Counted from the stretch's first letter, positions 6,522 through 13,323 are shown. The stretch: DNA of 17,916 bases from JBGSUE01 sp041753515 (GCA_041753515.1 JBGSUE010000003.1:1-17916), one strand, 5' to 3'. Notes: generated from the sequence alone by a model not told the origin. Numbers and translations: made by a program.

Positions 6522-8906
6522 TTACTGGGCATCAACCATCGATTTTTGATGCACCGGTGCAGGAGCCATACGGAATTGTGGTGATCCGCCGAGCGGTTTA
6601 TGGTCGGAGAACAAATCATCAAATCCCTTTGCAAGAACTTCTCCATCAATTTCATGTTCTTCAGTATGTTGTACTATTAAACCTCCCGGCAGCGTCATAC
6701 TCTTCAATCCTCCGTTTCCTTTATCATGTTTGAGGTGAAATAAATAAGCAAATTCAACTGCATTCAATGATATCGTTTTACTCTCGTCCCCATCATCCAA
6801 ATACGTCACGTTCACTTTTTTTAATAGATTATCTGTATCATACGTTATGGCTATCCCCGTTATAGCATTATCTTTCCATGCTTTTCTGAATATAATTAAA
6901 ATTTCTTTATTATGTTGTATCCTGTCATAATCCGCATCAGCTCCGCGATAAACTCTCTGTTCTTCCATCGGCTCAGATCGCCGCTCTAACGGAGGCTCTT
7001 TCGGAGCTGGATTTGGCATTTTAGCCGGTGCGGGGCTTGGCTCAACCTGTATTTTAGGACCATCGAACAATATATTCTTCGCTTGTATTTTTTTGCCGTC
7101 AAATGAGAGCGTACTTAATAGTCTTGCCATCTTTCCCACCCACTTATCATCTTCCGGAAAATCAAAATCCGACTCTTTCTTGCCTGTTATCAATGCTAAC
7201 TCGCTCAGTGAAATACTCCCCGTAGGTTTTCTTTCAGGATCTTGCGGGTCAACAAGAAGAAGATATCTATTATTTCCATGCGGTGCACTCAAAATGATTT
7301 TGGTCTGTTTGCCGTCAGGGTTTGTAACAGTTCTAATCCATTGGGAGGCATAATGCATTGCATTCGGTTCAAAGCCACGATCCGTGGTTAACACCATGCA
7401 TATCTGCAAAATCTCATCAGGTTTCGTGTCAACGGTTTGTGGAATTTTTTTCTCCTCCTCTTGTATCTGCACTTTCTGATCTACCGGTAAACGCGTTCTT
7501 GCAGCCCAATCCATTGCTTCATAATCTTTTTCAAAATCAATTGGCTCTTCTCGCTCACGTAATCTTGCCGCATCATGTCTTTGAAAATCACGATCTTCCA
7601 CAGGTACTCTATTTTTCGTCAATGCACCTCTCTCCAATCGGCTCACAGGTGTCGCTTCTACGCTTTCCCCGGAAAAAATTATAGGAAACTCTTCAAAATC
7701 ATCAGGTCTTGCAATTTTGTCCTCCATCTTCTCAAACCCTTCCCGGATTTTTTCCATATACCTCCCTCGAAATTCTATGGAATTTTGCAGATTTCGGCTC
7801 ATGAGATCAATAAGAGTATTTCGCATGCTCAATCTATCCCTTCGCTGTAATTCTGTACGGATTCTTTCAACAAACCTTTGTTGTAACTGTTCTGTTTCGT
7901 TACGGACAAGCTCAAAAGTAGGCCGGGGACGTTGTGGAGCGTTTTCATCTGTGCTGAAAACAACATTATGTGTTTCCCTCTCCCACGCATAGACGGCATC
8001 CGTATAATTTTTTCTCGTACTTAATCCATAATGTTTTAAATATTTTCTGCTTCCGTGCTCATCATCTGCTATTTTTTTGGCAGTCTCTGCGGGTATTCTG
8101 AAGATCTTTCCGTCAGATTCAATATGTATGTGTGACTGTTTCGTATCTACTGTGTCTACCCGATTTGTATTATCAAAATGTATAAGAAGATTCAGCCGTT
8201 CCACTTCATCAGCAGCTTCGATCCATTCGGCTGCGGTGAGTCCGGTTATTTGTTTTGCTGTGAGAAAAGTTGAATCGGATGCTATTTGATGTGATAATTT
8301 TTGATCTTTATTGGCATCTCCTGTACGGTGACGACGAATCTGATACTGTTTATACTCGGACAACTCATCTACCCATGTCTCTACACCCATATTGCGACCG
8401 TTTTCCGGCAGCGTAGACCTATTGGCTACAATATGCTCAATCAGGTCAAACCTGCGAACCAGATACTGCAAATAGGTATTGGGATGATCTGAATAAGTAT
8501 TTGGTGTATGAAAGAGATCTTCTGCCTGGGCTAAAGCGAGCACAGCATCCATTGTTTCTCGAGATGATAAATATACTGAATCGGAAGATTGTTCTTGTTT
8601 GTTGTGATGGCGTATGGTATCAAAAGAATGTACACAGTCGGTCAAATCTTGTATCGAAGATATGTGATATTCAGGGATATGCTCTTGAGAAGTAGGTATA
8701 TTTTCTGACTCTTGTATATCTGTAGCCGTATGAAACTCAGTAAGACTTGTTGAAGTATGTACTACGGGGTTATGTTCAGAGCCGATCTGACTATCAGTAT
8801 CCGGCATCGGACGAAAGGCGTCCATTATTTTTCTCCCTAAATCCGGATACCCCTTTTGTCCTATCGTTAAACTCTCACGGTATTCTCTCTCGACAGGCTG
8901 TGACAT
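6522..8906 (-). CDS. Large uncharacterised protein (794 aa)
   Basis: This is a soluble-looking protein rich in charged residues and Q, with no signal peptide or membrane helix. About residues 35-110 are low-complexity and S/T/H-rich, probably disordered. A helical middle (about 330-400, with many E, R and Q) may form a coiled coil. A mixed alpha/beta part (about 495-620) ends in a proline-rich linker (622-640, PSPAPAKMPNPAPKEPP). The last 140 residues are again folded-looking (IAITYDTDNLLKKVNVTYLD at 686-705). I recognise no catalytic motif. It lies between the two paralogs on the same strand and has its own near-perfect promoter. The start at 8906 is fixed by that promoter (leaderless). Confidence 0.75.
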   Translation of the reverse strand: MSQPVEREYRESLTIGQKGYPDLGRKIMDAFRPMPDTDSQIGSEHNPVVHTSTSLTEFHTATDIQESENIPTSQEHIPEYHISSIQDLTDCVHSFDTIRHHNKQEQSSDSVYLSSRETMDAVLALAQAEDLFHTPNTYSDHPNTYLQYLVRRFDLIEHIVANRSTLPENGRNMGVETWVDELSEYKQYQIRRHRTGDANKDQKLSHQIASDSTFLTAKQITGLTAAEWIEAADEVERLNLLIHFDNTNRVDTVDTKQSHIHIESDGKIFRIPAETAKKIADDEHGSRKYLKHYGLSTRKNYTDAVYAWERETHNVVFSTDENAPQRPRPTFELVRNETEQLQQRFVERIRTELQRRDRLSMRNTLIDLMSRNLQNSIEFRGRYMEKIREGFEKMEDKIARPDDFEEFPIIFSGESVEATPVSRLERGALTKNRVPVEDRDFQRHDAARLREREEPIDFEKDYEAMDWAARTRLPVDQKVQIQEEEKKIPQTVDTKPDEILQICMVLTTDRGFEPNAMHYASQWIRTVTNPDGKQTKIILSAPHGNNRYLLLVDPQDPERKPTGSISLSELALITGKKESDFDFPEDDKWVGKMARLLSTLSFDGKKIQAKNILFDGPKIQVEPSPAPAKMPNPAPKEPPLERRSEPMEEQRVYRGADADYDRIQHNKEILIIFRKAWKDNAITGIAITYDTDNLLKKVNVTYLDDGDESKTISLNAVEFAYLFHLKHDKGNGGLKSMTLPGGLIVQHTEEHEIDGEVLAKGFDDLFSDHKPLGGSPQFRMAPAPVHQKSMVDAQ

Positions 8907-8914
8907 ATCGGGGA

Positions 8915-8943
8915 ATTATACTACAGGCTATTTCAAATGTCAA
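8915..8943 (-). promoter_or_regulatory. Perfect sigma70 consensus promoter of the 794-aa gene
   Basis: On the minus strand TTGACA (8943-8938), a 17-base spacer and TATAAT (8920-8915) match the consensus exactly. The ATG at 8906 begins 8 bases after the -10 box, so the message should be leaderless. The -35 lies just outside the stop codon of the upstream paralog (8957). Confidence 0.85.
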
Positions 8944-8956
8944 GAATTATAGGATA

Positions 8957-9889
8957 TCACTCCCACTTCATCATCGCCCCGCCGGGGACCAGAATATTCG
9001 GAGGTCCCACGACTGTCAGGGGTTGGACCAGCACCTCAGTATCGGCCGGGACACCCCATTGTGTACGAAGTTCCCGCGAGGGAAACAGTATGCTCACACC
9101 GGGAACCGGCAACTGTTTCACCGGCACAAATATATCACCTGCACCGGCAGAAAAGCCGTACACATACGACAGATGGTCTTCCCAGGCCGGTTTTACCGCC
9201 TCACGTAGCGTCACGGAAGCCTCAAGTGCATCCTCAAATCCGGCAAATCCGAAAAACATCCGCGGCATTCTTACTGCATGGACTCCATTGCCGATCGTTT
9301 GTTCATATGTCTGATCGTTCCGGAAATCATTCAATAATCGTTGAAACGAATCGACGGAAATTCTGCCTGCAATATTCACATAGGTCACTACCTTCTGCAT
9401 ATCCATTCCATTATCTGGAAAGAGCGTACGGTACGGAGAAAGTCCGGAAAGCGTTTCCGAAAAATGGATATGACCGCGCCGCACGGATTGCAGACACCGG
9501 TGCATAGTCCTCTCCGATGCCCATCTGGATGATGCATGTCCCATGAGCATGTAAGCATTAAGCTTGGGATTTGTCATCTGCTCTCTTGCTACGTGCAAGG
9601 CAAGAGCAGAAAGAAACGGTGTATCAAGAGAAAGCTTCTTCCATGAAGATCCGTCCCACTCACCCACACCTCTCTCTTGTGTATCAAACCAACCTACATG
9701 ATGAAACCCGTCAGTATGGGCCTTGGGAGCATCCAATAACTTCAAAACGTGCCGTCCACCGACCACTGCGGCCGGGGCGATTTTCAGCTTCTCTTCTACC
9801 GGTGTTTCCATATCTCCCCGGATATTCATCCGGTACACAGGAATTGCCAGACGGGGGTCAATACCGATTCTCTGCTCCGTGAATGCCAT
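8957..9889 (-). CDS. Uncharacterised protein, paralog B of a two-member family
   Basis: This 310-aa soluble protein is homologous over its whole length to the 347-aa protein at 5280-6323. Shared motifs are HVLKLLDAPKAHTDG (47-61), HHVGWFDTQERGVG (63-76), NAYMLMG (111-117), RGHIHFSE (138-145), IAGRISVDSF (173-182), FFGF (212-215), LRTQWGV (274-280) and GPPNILVPGGAMMKW (295-309), the last at the very C-terminus. The function is unknown. The invariant histidines in HT(D/N)G-(F/L)HHVGW and RGH(I/L)H could bind metal or phosphate; this is inference. It has its own leaderless promoter and is followed after 50 bases by the 794-aa gene. Confidence 0.8.
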   Translation of the reverse strand: MAFTEQRIGIDPRLAIPVYRMNIRGDMETPVEEKLKIAPAAVVGGRHVLKLLDAPKAHTDGFHHVGWFDTQERGVGEWDGSSWKKLSLDTPFLSALALHVAREQMTNPKLNAYMLMGHASSRWASERTMHRCLQSVRRGHIHFSETLSGLSPYRTLFPDNGMDMQKVVTYVNIAGRISVDSFQRLLNDFRNDQTYEQTIGNGVHAVRMPRMFFGFAGFEDALEASVTLREAVKPAWEDHLSYVYGFSAGAGDIFVPVKQLPVPGVSILFPSRELRTQWGVPADTEVLVQPLTVVGPPNILVPGGAMMKWE

Positions 9890-9894
9890 ATGGA

Positions 9895-9923
9895 AGTATG
9901 GGCATAAAATCAGAAATAATCAA
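9895..9923 (-). promoter_or_regulatory. Promoter of paralog B
   Basis: On the minus strand TTGATT (9923-9918), 17 bases and CATACT (9900-9895) end 5 bases before the ATG at 9889. Again leaderless, with no Shine-Dalgarno. Confidence 0.55.
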
Positions 9924-9953
9924 GTAATATTGAAATTATAGGATATGAAAATG

Positions 9954-9962
9954 TGATATAAT
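9954..9962 (+). promoter_or_regulatory. Extended -10 promoter of the frameshifted gene
   Basis: TGATATAAT is an extended -10 (TGn plus consensus) ending 7 bases before the ATG at 9970. It lies back to back with the paralog B promoter inside an 80-base divergent spacer. Confidence 0.6.
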
Positions 9963-9969
9963 ACTCTTC

Positions 9970-10701
9970 ATGACACTCCCTGTGGAAACCGGTTCACGCT
10001 TTAATGCACTTACTGAAGCCCCTTCATTTGGGGATGCTCAACGTATGACTGCGGAAAAAATCTTAGAAGCGAGGCAGGCACTTGCCGATCAGGAATATTC
10101 AATGGCTGTCAGTACCATGATGGGAAATGCATCAAAAGACGTCGACGGACTCTTGTCTGTTCTGGAAAAAGATCTTATGTTCAAACAAGCGACGTCTGAG
10201 ACATCTGATACTGCACAGTTGCTATCCCATGCACAATCCCGCACCATCACTCCGGATCTTGCCGACTATGCAAGGAGTTTCATTTTTCAAATCCGCCGCA
10301 AATTGACAACCGAACAATTCTCACAAAGATTCACTCTACCATCCATATCACAATCGCTCTTTGGCTTTGAACTTGAACACAGTGAATTATTCCGGAAACT
10401 CCTGTCAGAAAAATTCGGAAAAGTTGATAAAACCCTCTGGTGGCCGCATCTGGTGGAAGGAATGGAACTCGCATACCCGGCACTCCTTGAAGGCTTACCG
10501 GATACATCCGGGTATATGCAACCCTTTGATGCTACTCGAGAAACAGACAGTCACGCACTTCAACAATTTTTCCAAACACCGGATAGGATTTCGATATATC
10601 CTGCAAGCGATATATTGGAAATTCACGACGTTCTGGAAGACACATTCGGTCATTTTGACCGATATCACAACTCCACAAATGGCCGCACTTGCAAATTCTG
10701 A
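9970..10701 (+). CDS. Uncharacterised protein, 5' part of a frameshifted gene
   Basis: This frame codes for 243 aa: a helical, soluble protein with no signal peptide, family unknown. The last 16 or so residues (RYHNSTNGRTCKF) look like out-of-frame read-through. From about 10650 the +1 frame continues with good coding character to a TAA at 10888 (IQDQHVYVYTSRIW..., ...FHLAVWRRDLTSE). The natural product is therefore probably about 305 aa, and one extra base (or two missing) lies near 10640-10680, perhaps at the CATTTTGACC stretch around 10651. It may be an assembly error, a true mutation, or less likely programmed +1 shifting, since no stop codon or classic slippery site lies at the junction. 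The start is fixed by the leaderless promoter. Confidence 0.65.
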   Translation: MTLPVETGSRFNALTEAPSFGDAQRMTAEKILEARQALADQEYSMAVSTMMGNASKDVDGLLSVLEKDLMFKQATSETSDTAQLLSHAQSRTITPDLADYARSFIFQIRRKLTTEQFSQRFTLPSISQSLFGFELEHSELFRKLLSEKFGKVDKTLWWPHLVEGMELAYPALLEGLPDTSGYMQPFDATRETDSHALQQFFQTPDRISIYPASDILEIHDVLEDTFGHFDRYHNSTNGRTCKF

Positions 10702-10888
10702 ACTTGCTCACGTCCCGACAATTCAAGATCAGCATGTGTATGTCTATACGTCCCGGATTTGGCGTACCACTCCAAAAGATGGACCTATTTCCGTCATCGA
10801 ATATGTTCTCAAACCTGCGCGAATGTATGAAGAAGTTGATGACCGTTTTCATCTGGCAGTCTGGCGAAGGGATCTGACCAGCGAATAA
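10679..10888 (+). pseudogene. 3' part of the frameshifted gene
   Basis: This is the +1-frame continuation (about 70 aa from the ATG at 10679, MAALANSELAHVP...). It overlaps the end of the upstream frame by 23 bases, so it could be a separate, translationally coupled gene. No Shine-Dalgarno is visible and the frame stays open well upstream of this ATG, so a broken single gene is the simpler reading. Its stop is only 3 bases from the stop of the converging gene at 10892. Confidence 0.5.
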
Positions 10889-10891
10889 ATA

Positions 10892-11758
10892 TTATAAGCT
10901 GATAATCAACAACGCCACCACAATTGCACCCAACACAGTCGTAAAAATGAGGATCACGTTTAAAATCACCATTGCCTGGATGCTCGTTTTTGCCAATGGA
11001 TTGCGGCCGATAGCCTCAATTCCTTTGGTCACGTTTTTACCGAATGTCCGGTAGGAAATCCAGATGGCAAGAAGAATCAGGATTGCGGCCAGGAGAAACC
11101 GGATCAGTTTTTCCACCTGCTTACTTTGCCCCACGTTGTACCAGATGGCGTTCACGATCTGCCGGGCGATGCCCAGTGCCCCGCCTGCTGCCCGGATGAG
11201 GACCGGCGATGCCGGTCCGATGCCGATGGCCACCAGAATTTTGCCCTGCCGCACCTGTTCTCCGGCGTCAATTACCTCTCCCTGCTCCCCGGTGAAATTC
11301 TCCAGTGCCACCCCGATCATATAGCCGGACAGTTCCTGCGCTTTCTGGCCTTTCCCCTTGATGGGGCTAGAAGTAATGTAATCTCCTGTTTTTATCTCTC
11401 CGCTCAAATTTGTCACATTCACGTATGCCGTCCCGCTTCGTGCCAGCGGAATCGAATCCAGCGTCCGGTAGACCATCTGCGGATGCTCAACAAGCACACC
11501 GTACATTTTGTTGTCTCCGGTTTTTTCTGAACGCGTAAGGGACGATTTCTCCTCAACCAGGCTCATGATATCCCCATCCACAGCCTCTGTGTCATCGATC
11601 ACAAAAGTGCTGGCGATATTGAACTCCGGAGCGTCCTGGGCATTGGCTTCGCGGGTTAAGTGTGGAGCGTTATGCGTTAAGAGTAAAAATAAAACCACAA
11701 AAAATGGCAATTTTCCACAAATCGCTAAACGCAAATCGCTAAACGCTCTCCCTTTCAT
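10892..11758 (-). CDS. Secreted, membrane-anchored protein with an ATP synthase c-like C-terminal hairpin
   Basis: Using the ATG at 11758 the protein is 288 aa. Residues 1-40 form a signal peptide (basic n-region, hydrophobic PFFVVLFLLL, ANA-Q cleavage motif at 38-41). Residues about 45-190 are a beta-rich exported domain (YGVLVEHPQMVYRT at 86-99, GEIKTGDYITSS at 120-131, GYMIGVALE at 145-153). Residues 217-288 hold two membrane helices. The second part, GIEAIGRNPLAK (246-257) followed by a long hydrophobic helix, resembles the RQP/RNP loop and second helix of F0 subunit c. The essential Glu/Asp of that helix is missing: the aligned positions read VILIFTT. It is therefore unlikely to move ions. 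A TTG at 11809 gives 17 more residues but reads into the palindrome at 11787-11820, so I reject it. Confidence 0.75.
   Translation of the reverse strand: MKGRAFSDLRLAICGKLPFFVVLFLLLTHNAPHLTREANAQDAPEFNIASTFVIDDTEAVDGDIMSLVEEKSSLTRSEKTGDNKMYGVLVEHPQMVYRTLDSIPLARSGTAYVNVTNLSGEIKTGDYITSSPIKGKGQKAQELSGYMIGVALENFTGEQGEVIDAGEQVRQGKILVAIGIGPASPVLIRAAGGALGIARQIVNAIWYNVGQSKQVEKLIRFLLAAILILLAIWISYRTFGKNVTKGIEAIGRNPLAKTSIQAMVILNVILIFTTVLGAIVVALLIISL
11719..11746. repeat. Tandem 14-base duplication inside the signal-peptide coding region
   Basis: AAATCGCTAAACGC occurs twice with no gap (11719-11732, 11733-11746). On the coding strand it gives the n-region residues AFSDLRLAIC. A 14-base duplication shifts frame unless balanced, so the same DNA is read in two frames in the two copies. 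Confidence 0.85.
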
Positions 11759-11764
11759 CCTTCC

Positions 11765-11770
11765 AGTATA
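11765..11770 (-). promoter_or_regulatory. -10 box of the secreted c-like protein gene
   Basis: TATACT on the minus strand ends 6 bases before the ATG at 11758; the bases between read GGAAGG. This spacing fits leaderless initiation and supports the chosen start. Confidence 0.5.
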
Positions 11771-11786
11771 GCATTCTGTTTTCTTC

Positions 11787-11820
11787 AAGGTCGGTCCTTG
11801 AGTACTCAAGGACCGACCTT
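11787..11820. repeat. Perfect 34-base palindrome between divergent genes
   Basis: The half-site AAGGTCGGTCCTTGAGT (11787-11803) is followed directly by its exact reverse complement, with no loop. It stands between the start of the secreted c-like gene (-) and the BrnT gene (+), so it cannot be a 3' terminator for either. It may be a dispersed palindrome of the host or an operator shared by both promoters. Confidence 0.85.
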
Positions 11821-11836
11821 ATGTGTTTAAAAGGTC

Positions 11837-11864
11837 TTGACACCACCCGTAAAATGTATAAAAT
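11837..11864 (+). promoter_or_regulatory. Promoter of the toxin-antitoxin operon
   Basis: TTGACA (11837-11842), 16 bases, then TAAAAT (11859-11864), ending 9 bases before the ATG at 11874. The overlapping inverted repeat GTATA...TATAC (11856-11873) could be the antitoxin operator, since such operons are usually self-repressed. That role is inferred. Confidence 0.65.
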
Positions 11865-11873
11865 AGTATATAC

Positions 11874-12167
11874 ATGATCCATGCTGAATCTGCCTATGAA
11901 TTTGAATGGGACGACAACAATGAGTGGAAAACACTTTCCCATGATATTTCAAATAAAGAAGCGGAAGAAGCATTTTTTGACAATTCTAAAGTACTATATA
12001 ACGACGTATTTCACTCACACGTTGAAGACCGGTATATACTGTTGGGTAAAACAAAACAGGAACTGCTTTTATATATTGTTTTTACCTATAGAAACACAAA
12101 AATCAGGATCATTTCTGCAAGGAGAATAAATAAAAAGGAGGTCAGATTCTATGAAAAAAAAGCTTAA
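11874..12167 (+). CDS. brnT: BrnT family toxin (RNase)
   Basis: This 97-aa protein has the BrnT pattern from end to end: FEWDDNNEWK (about 10-19), SNKEAEEAFFD (26-36), HSHVEDRYILLGKT (47-60), then a final strand IRIISARRINKKEVRFYEK (78-95). BrnT toxins are small RelE-like ribonucleases that stop translation under stress and are neutralised by a partner antitoxin. The length is normal (90-100 aa). It overlaps the next gene by 17 bases, the usual coupling for such modules. It starts leaderless at ATG 11874, whereas the antitoxin has a strong ribosome site; that difference would favour antitoxin over toxin synthesis. Confidence 0.85.
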   Translation: MIHAESAYEFEWDDNNEWKTLSHDISNKEAEEAFFDNSKVLYNDVFHSHVEDRYILLGKTKQELLLYIVFTYRNTKIRIISARRINKKEVRFYEKKA

Positions 12168-12414
12168 TATTCCGAAATTCAAAAATGAAGACGAGGAACG
12201 CAAATTCTGGTACAAACTCGACCTGTCAGAATATTTTGAACCGTCCGATTTCGTTCCCGTATCATTCCCCAATCTCAAACCCACCACCCGGTCCATATCG
12301 ATCCGGATACCGGAGTATCTCATCAACAGGCTCAAGGAAAAAGCCAACGAACTGGATATCCCGTACCAATCCCTCATGAAGCAGTATATTGCCAAAGGGC
12401 TGGGGATAAACTAA
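12151..12414 (+). CDS. CopG-type antitoxin partner of BrnT
   Basis: This 87-aa protein matches the CopG_antitoxin family. The N-terminal part IPKFKNEDEERKFWYKLDLS (7-26) is the toxin-contacting segment typical of the family. The ribbon-helix-helix follows: SISIRIPEYLINRLKEKANE (48-67) and PYQSLMKQYIAKGL (71-84). It should bind BrnT and repress the operon through the site near the promoter. The Shine-Dalgarno AAGGAGG (12135-12141) is one of the strongest in the window. BrnT is more often paired with BrnA; this partner is the related CopG/PF12441 type. Confidence 0.85.
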   Translation: MKKKLNIPKFKNEDEERKFWYKLDLSEYFEPSDFVPVSFPNLKPTTRSISIRIPEYLINRLKEKANELDIPYQSLMKQYIAKGLGIN

Positions 12415-12424
12415 AAACCACCAA

Positions 12425-12456
12425 AAATCCCCCTTGTTATAAGAGGGATTTATCTA
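12425..12456. terminator. Bidirectional intrinsic terminator
   Basis: AAATCCC (12425-12431) pairs with GGGATTT (12445-12451), with extra pairs from CTT/AAG inside. The plus strand continues into ATCTATTT and the minus strand into TTTTGG. It ends the toxin-antitoxin transcript and may also stop the converging one. Confidence 0.7.
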
Positions 12457-12471
12457 TTTCCGGTCTTTATA

Positions 12472-12534
12472 ATGTGTGTGGGTTTGAGATGAATACCGAA
12501 GTGGTTTCGGGATTCATGAAACTCCCACACACAT
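12472..12534. ncRNA. Long two-part hairpin, candidate structured RNA
   Basis: The outer arms ATGTGTGTGGG-TTT (12472-12485) and AAA-CT-CCCACACACAT (12519-12534) pair over about 14 bases. The inner arms ATGAAT-a-CCGAA (12489-12500) and TTCGG-g-ATTCAT (12506-12517) pair over 11 bases, closing a five-base loop. There is no T-run after it. TATAAT overlaps its left edge (12468-12473), without a -35. It may be part of an untranslated region, a small RNA or a mobile palindrome. I recognise no Rfam family. Confidence 0.45.
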
Positions 12535-12543
12535 AAAATATTC

Positions 12544-12560
12544 TCTGGTTAAAAACCAGA
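12544..12560. terminator. Short perfect hairpin
   Basis: TCTGGTT (12544-12550), AAA, then AACCAGA (12554-12560). On the minus strand it is followed by GAATATTTTA, so it could terminate the converging membrane-protein gene. The rest of 12561-12645 shows nothing clear apart from the 8-base palindrome CCTGCAGG. Confidence 0.45.
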
Positions 12561-12645
12561 TACCTGCAGGTCATGTGTGCGCGAGTTCCGTTGAATCAGA
12601 AACATATAACTGGGCGATAGTGAAAATATATTCCTGAGAGTGTGT

Positions 12646-13065
12646 TCACCCTTTTTTTGGCATGCTTTTACGGAACAGCAATACCAAGATCAGTTCACTC
12701 ATCAAACAAAGTCCTGCTGAAGAAACCAGAACAGAGTCTCCATTGGCGAGCTGAAAGAGATTGAACCTGAATAGGGCCATGGTTATTGTGGGAAGTAAGG
12801 TGATTACACCGGAGACGAACATTGAAACGCAATACAGAATAACCATATATTTTGCATTTACCGGTACATCTGACTTGTTGACCCATGGCAATACTCCAAT
12901 AACCCCACTGATTGAAGCAACGAGGAAAAAACCAAAGGGTACAGCAAGTAGTCGATAATATGCACTCAAGTCTCCAATCCACAGATGTGTTGCATACCAA
13001 TACGCAACTGCAAAAAGTATCGACACAACTCCGGCAATCGTTGTCTGCTTTGTTTGTTTGGACAT
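12646..13065 (-). CDS. Hypothetical four-helix membrane protein
   Basis: This 139-aa protein has four hydrophobic segments (about residues 9-30, 38-60, 73-98 and 112-132), a basic N-terminus (MSKQTKQT) and a basic C-terminus (RKSMPKKG). The start has a strong Shine-Dalgarno (AAAGGAGG, complement of 13073-13080). It runs toward the toxin-antitoxin module and ends before the hairpin cluster. No family is recognised. Confidence 0.75.
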   Translation of the reverse strand: MSKQTKQTTIAGVVSILFAVAYWYATHLWIGDLSAYYRLLAVPFGFFLVASISGVIGVLPWVNKSDVPVNAKYMVILYCVSMFVSGVITLLPTITMALFRFNLFQLANGDSVLVSSAGLCLMSELILVLLFRKSMPKKG

Positions 13066-13117
13066 TTCACTGCCTCCTTTCTATAGGATCTTCCTCTCTC
13101 GCCCAAGAGAGTGAAGA

Positions 13118-13164
13118 AAAAAGATGATCTGTCGTGAAAAAGACATCGATGTTGTCATCTTTTT
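13118..13164. terminator. Inverted repeat in the leader region of the 12646-13065 gene
   Basis: AAAAAGATGA (13118-13127) pairs perfectly with TCATCTTTTT (13155-13164), and the loop holds the palindrome CATCGATG (13144-13151). It sits upstream of two divergent genes, so it may act in the leader of the minus-strand gene or as a spacer element rather than a terminator. The remaining spacer, to 13279, is A-rich and shows nothing I can name. Confidence 0.35.
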
Positions 13165-13279
13165 CATCCAGACCACCTTTCAAGAAAGAAGTAAAAACCT
13201 GCAAGAATTTGTCAAAGAACCGGAAATACAAAGAAAAGTATAAAACTATAAGCTAATACTGTCAAACGCACTTTCATTC

Positions 13280-13308
13280 TTGCCCCCCATTGACCCACCA
13301 TTTATAAT
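13280..13308 (+). promoter_or_regulatory. Promoter of the 755-aa gene
   Basis: TTGCCC (13280-13285), 17 bases, TATAAT (13303-13308). The ATG at 13324 is 15 bases downstream, so the leader would be only about 8-9 bases. A second TATAAT (13316-13321) lies too close to the ATG to make a full message. Confidence 0.55.
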
Positions 13309-13323
13309 TACACCCTATAATAT

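Noticed and set aside
8747..9507. Several plus-strand ORFs of 125-153 aa
   Set aside because: They are antisense to paralog B and the start of the 794-aa gene; no promoter or ribosome site fits them.
11759..11809. TTG start extending the secreted protein by 17 residues
   Set aside because: It reads into the 34-base palindrome and would place extra residues before a complete signal peptide; a -10 box at 11765-11770 also sits inside it.
13316..13321. Second TATAAT before the 755-aa gene
   Set aside because: It ends 2 bases before the ATG, so transcription would begin inside the coding region; the TATAAT at 13303-13308 has a -35 at 17 bases.
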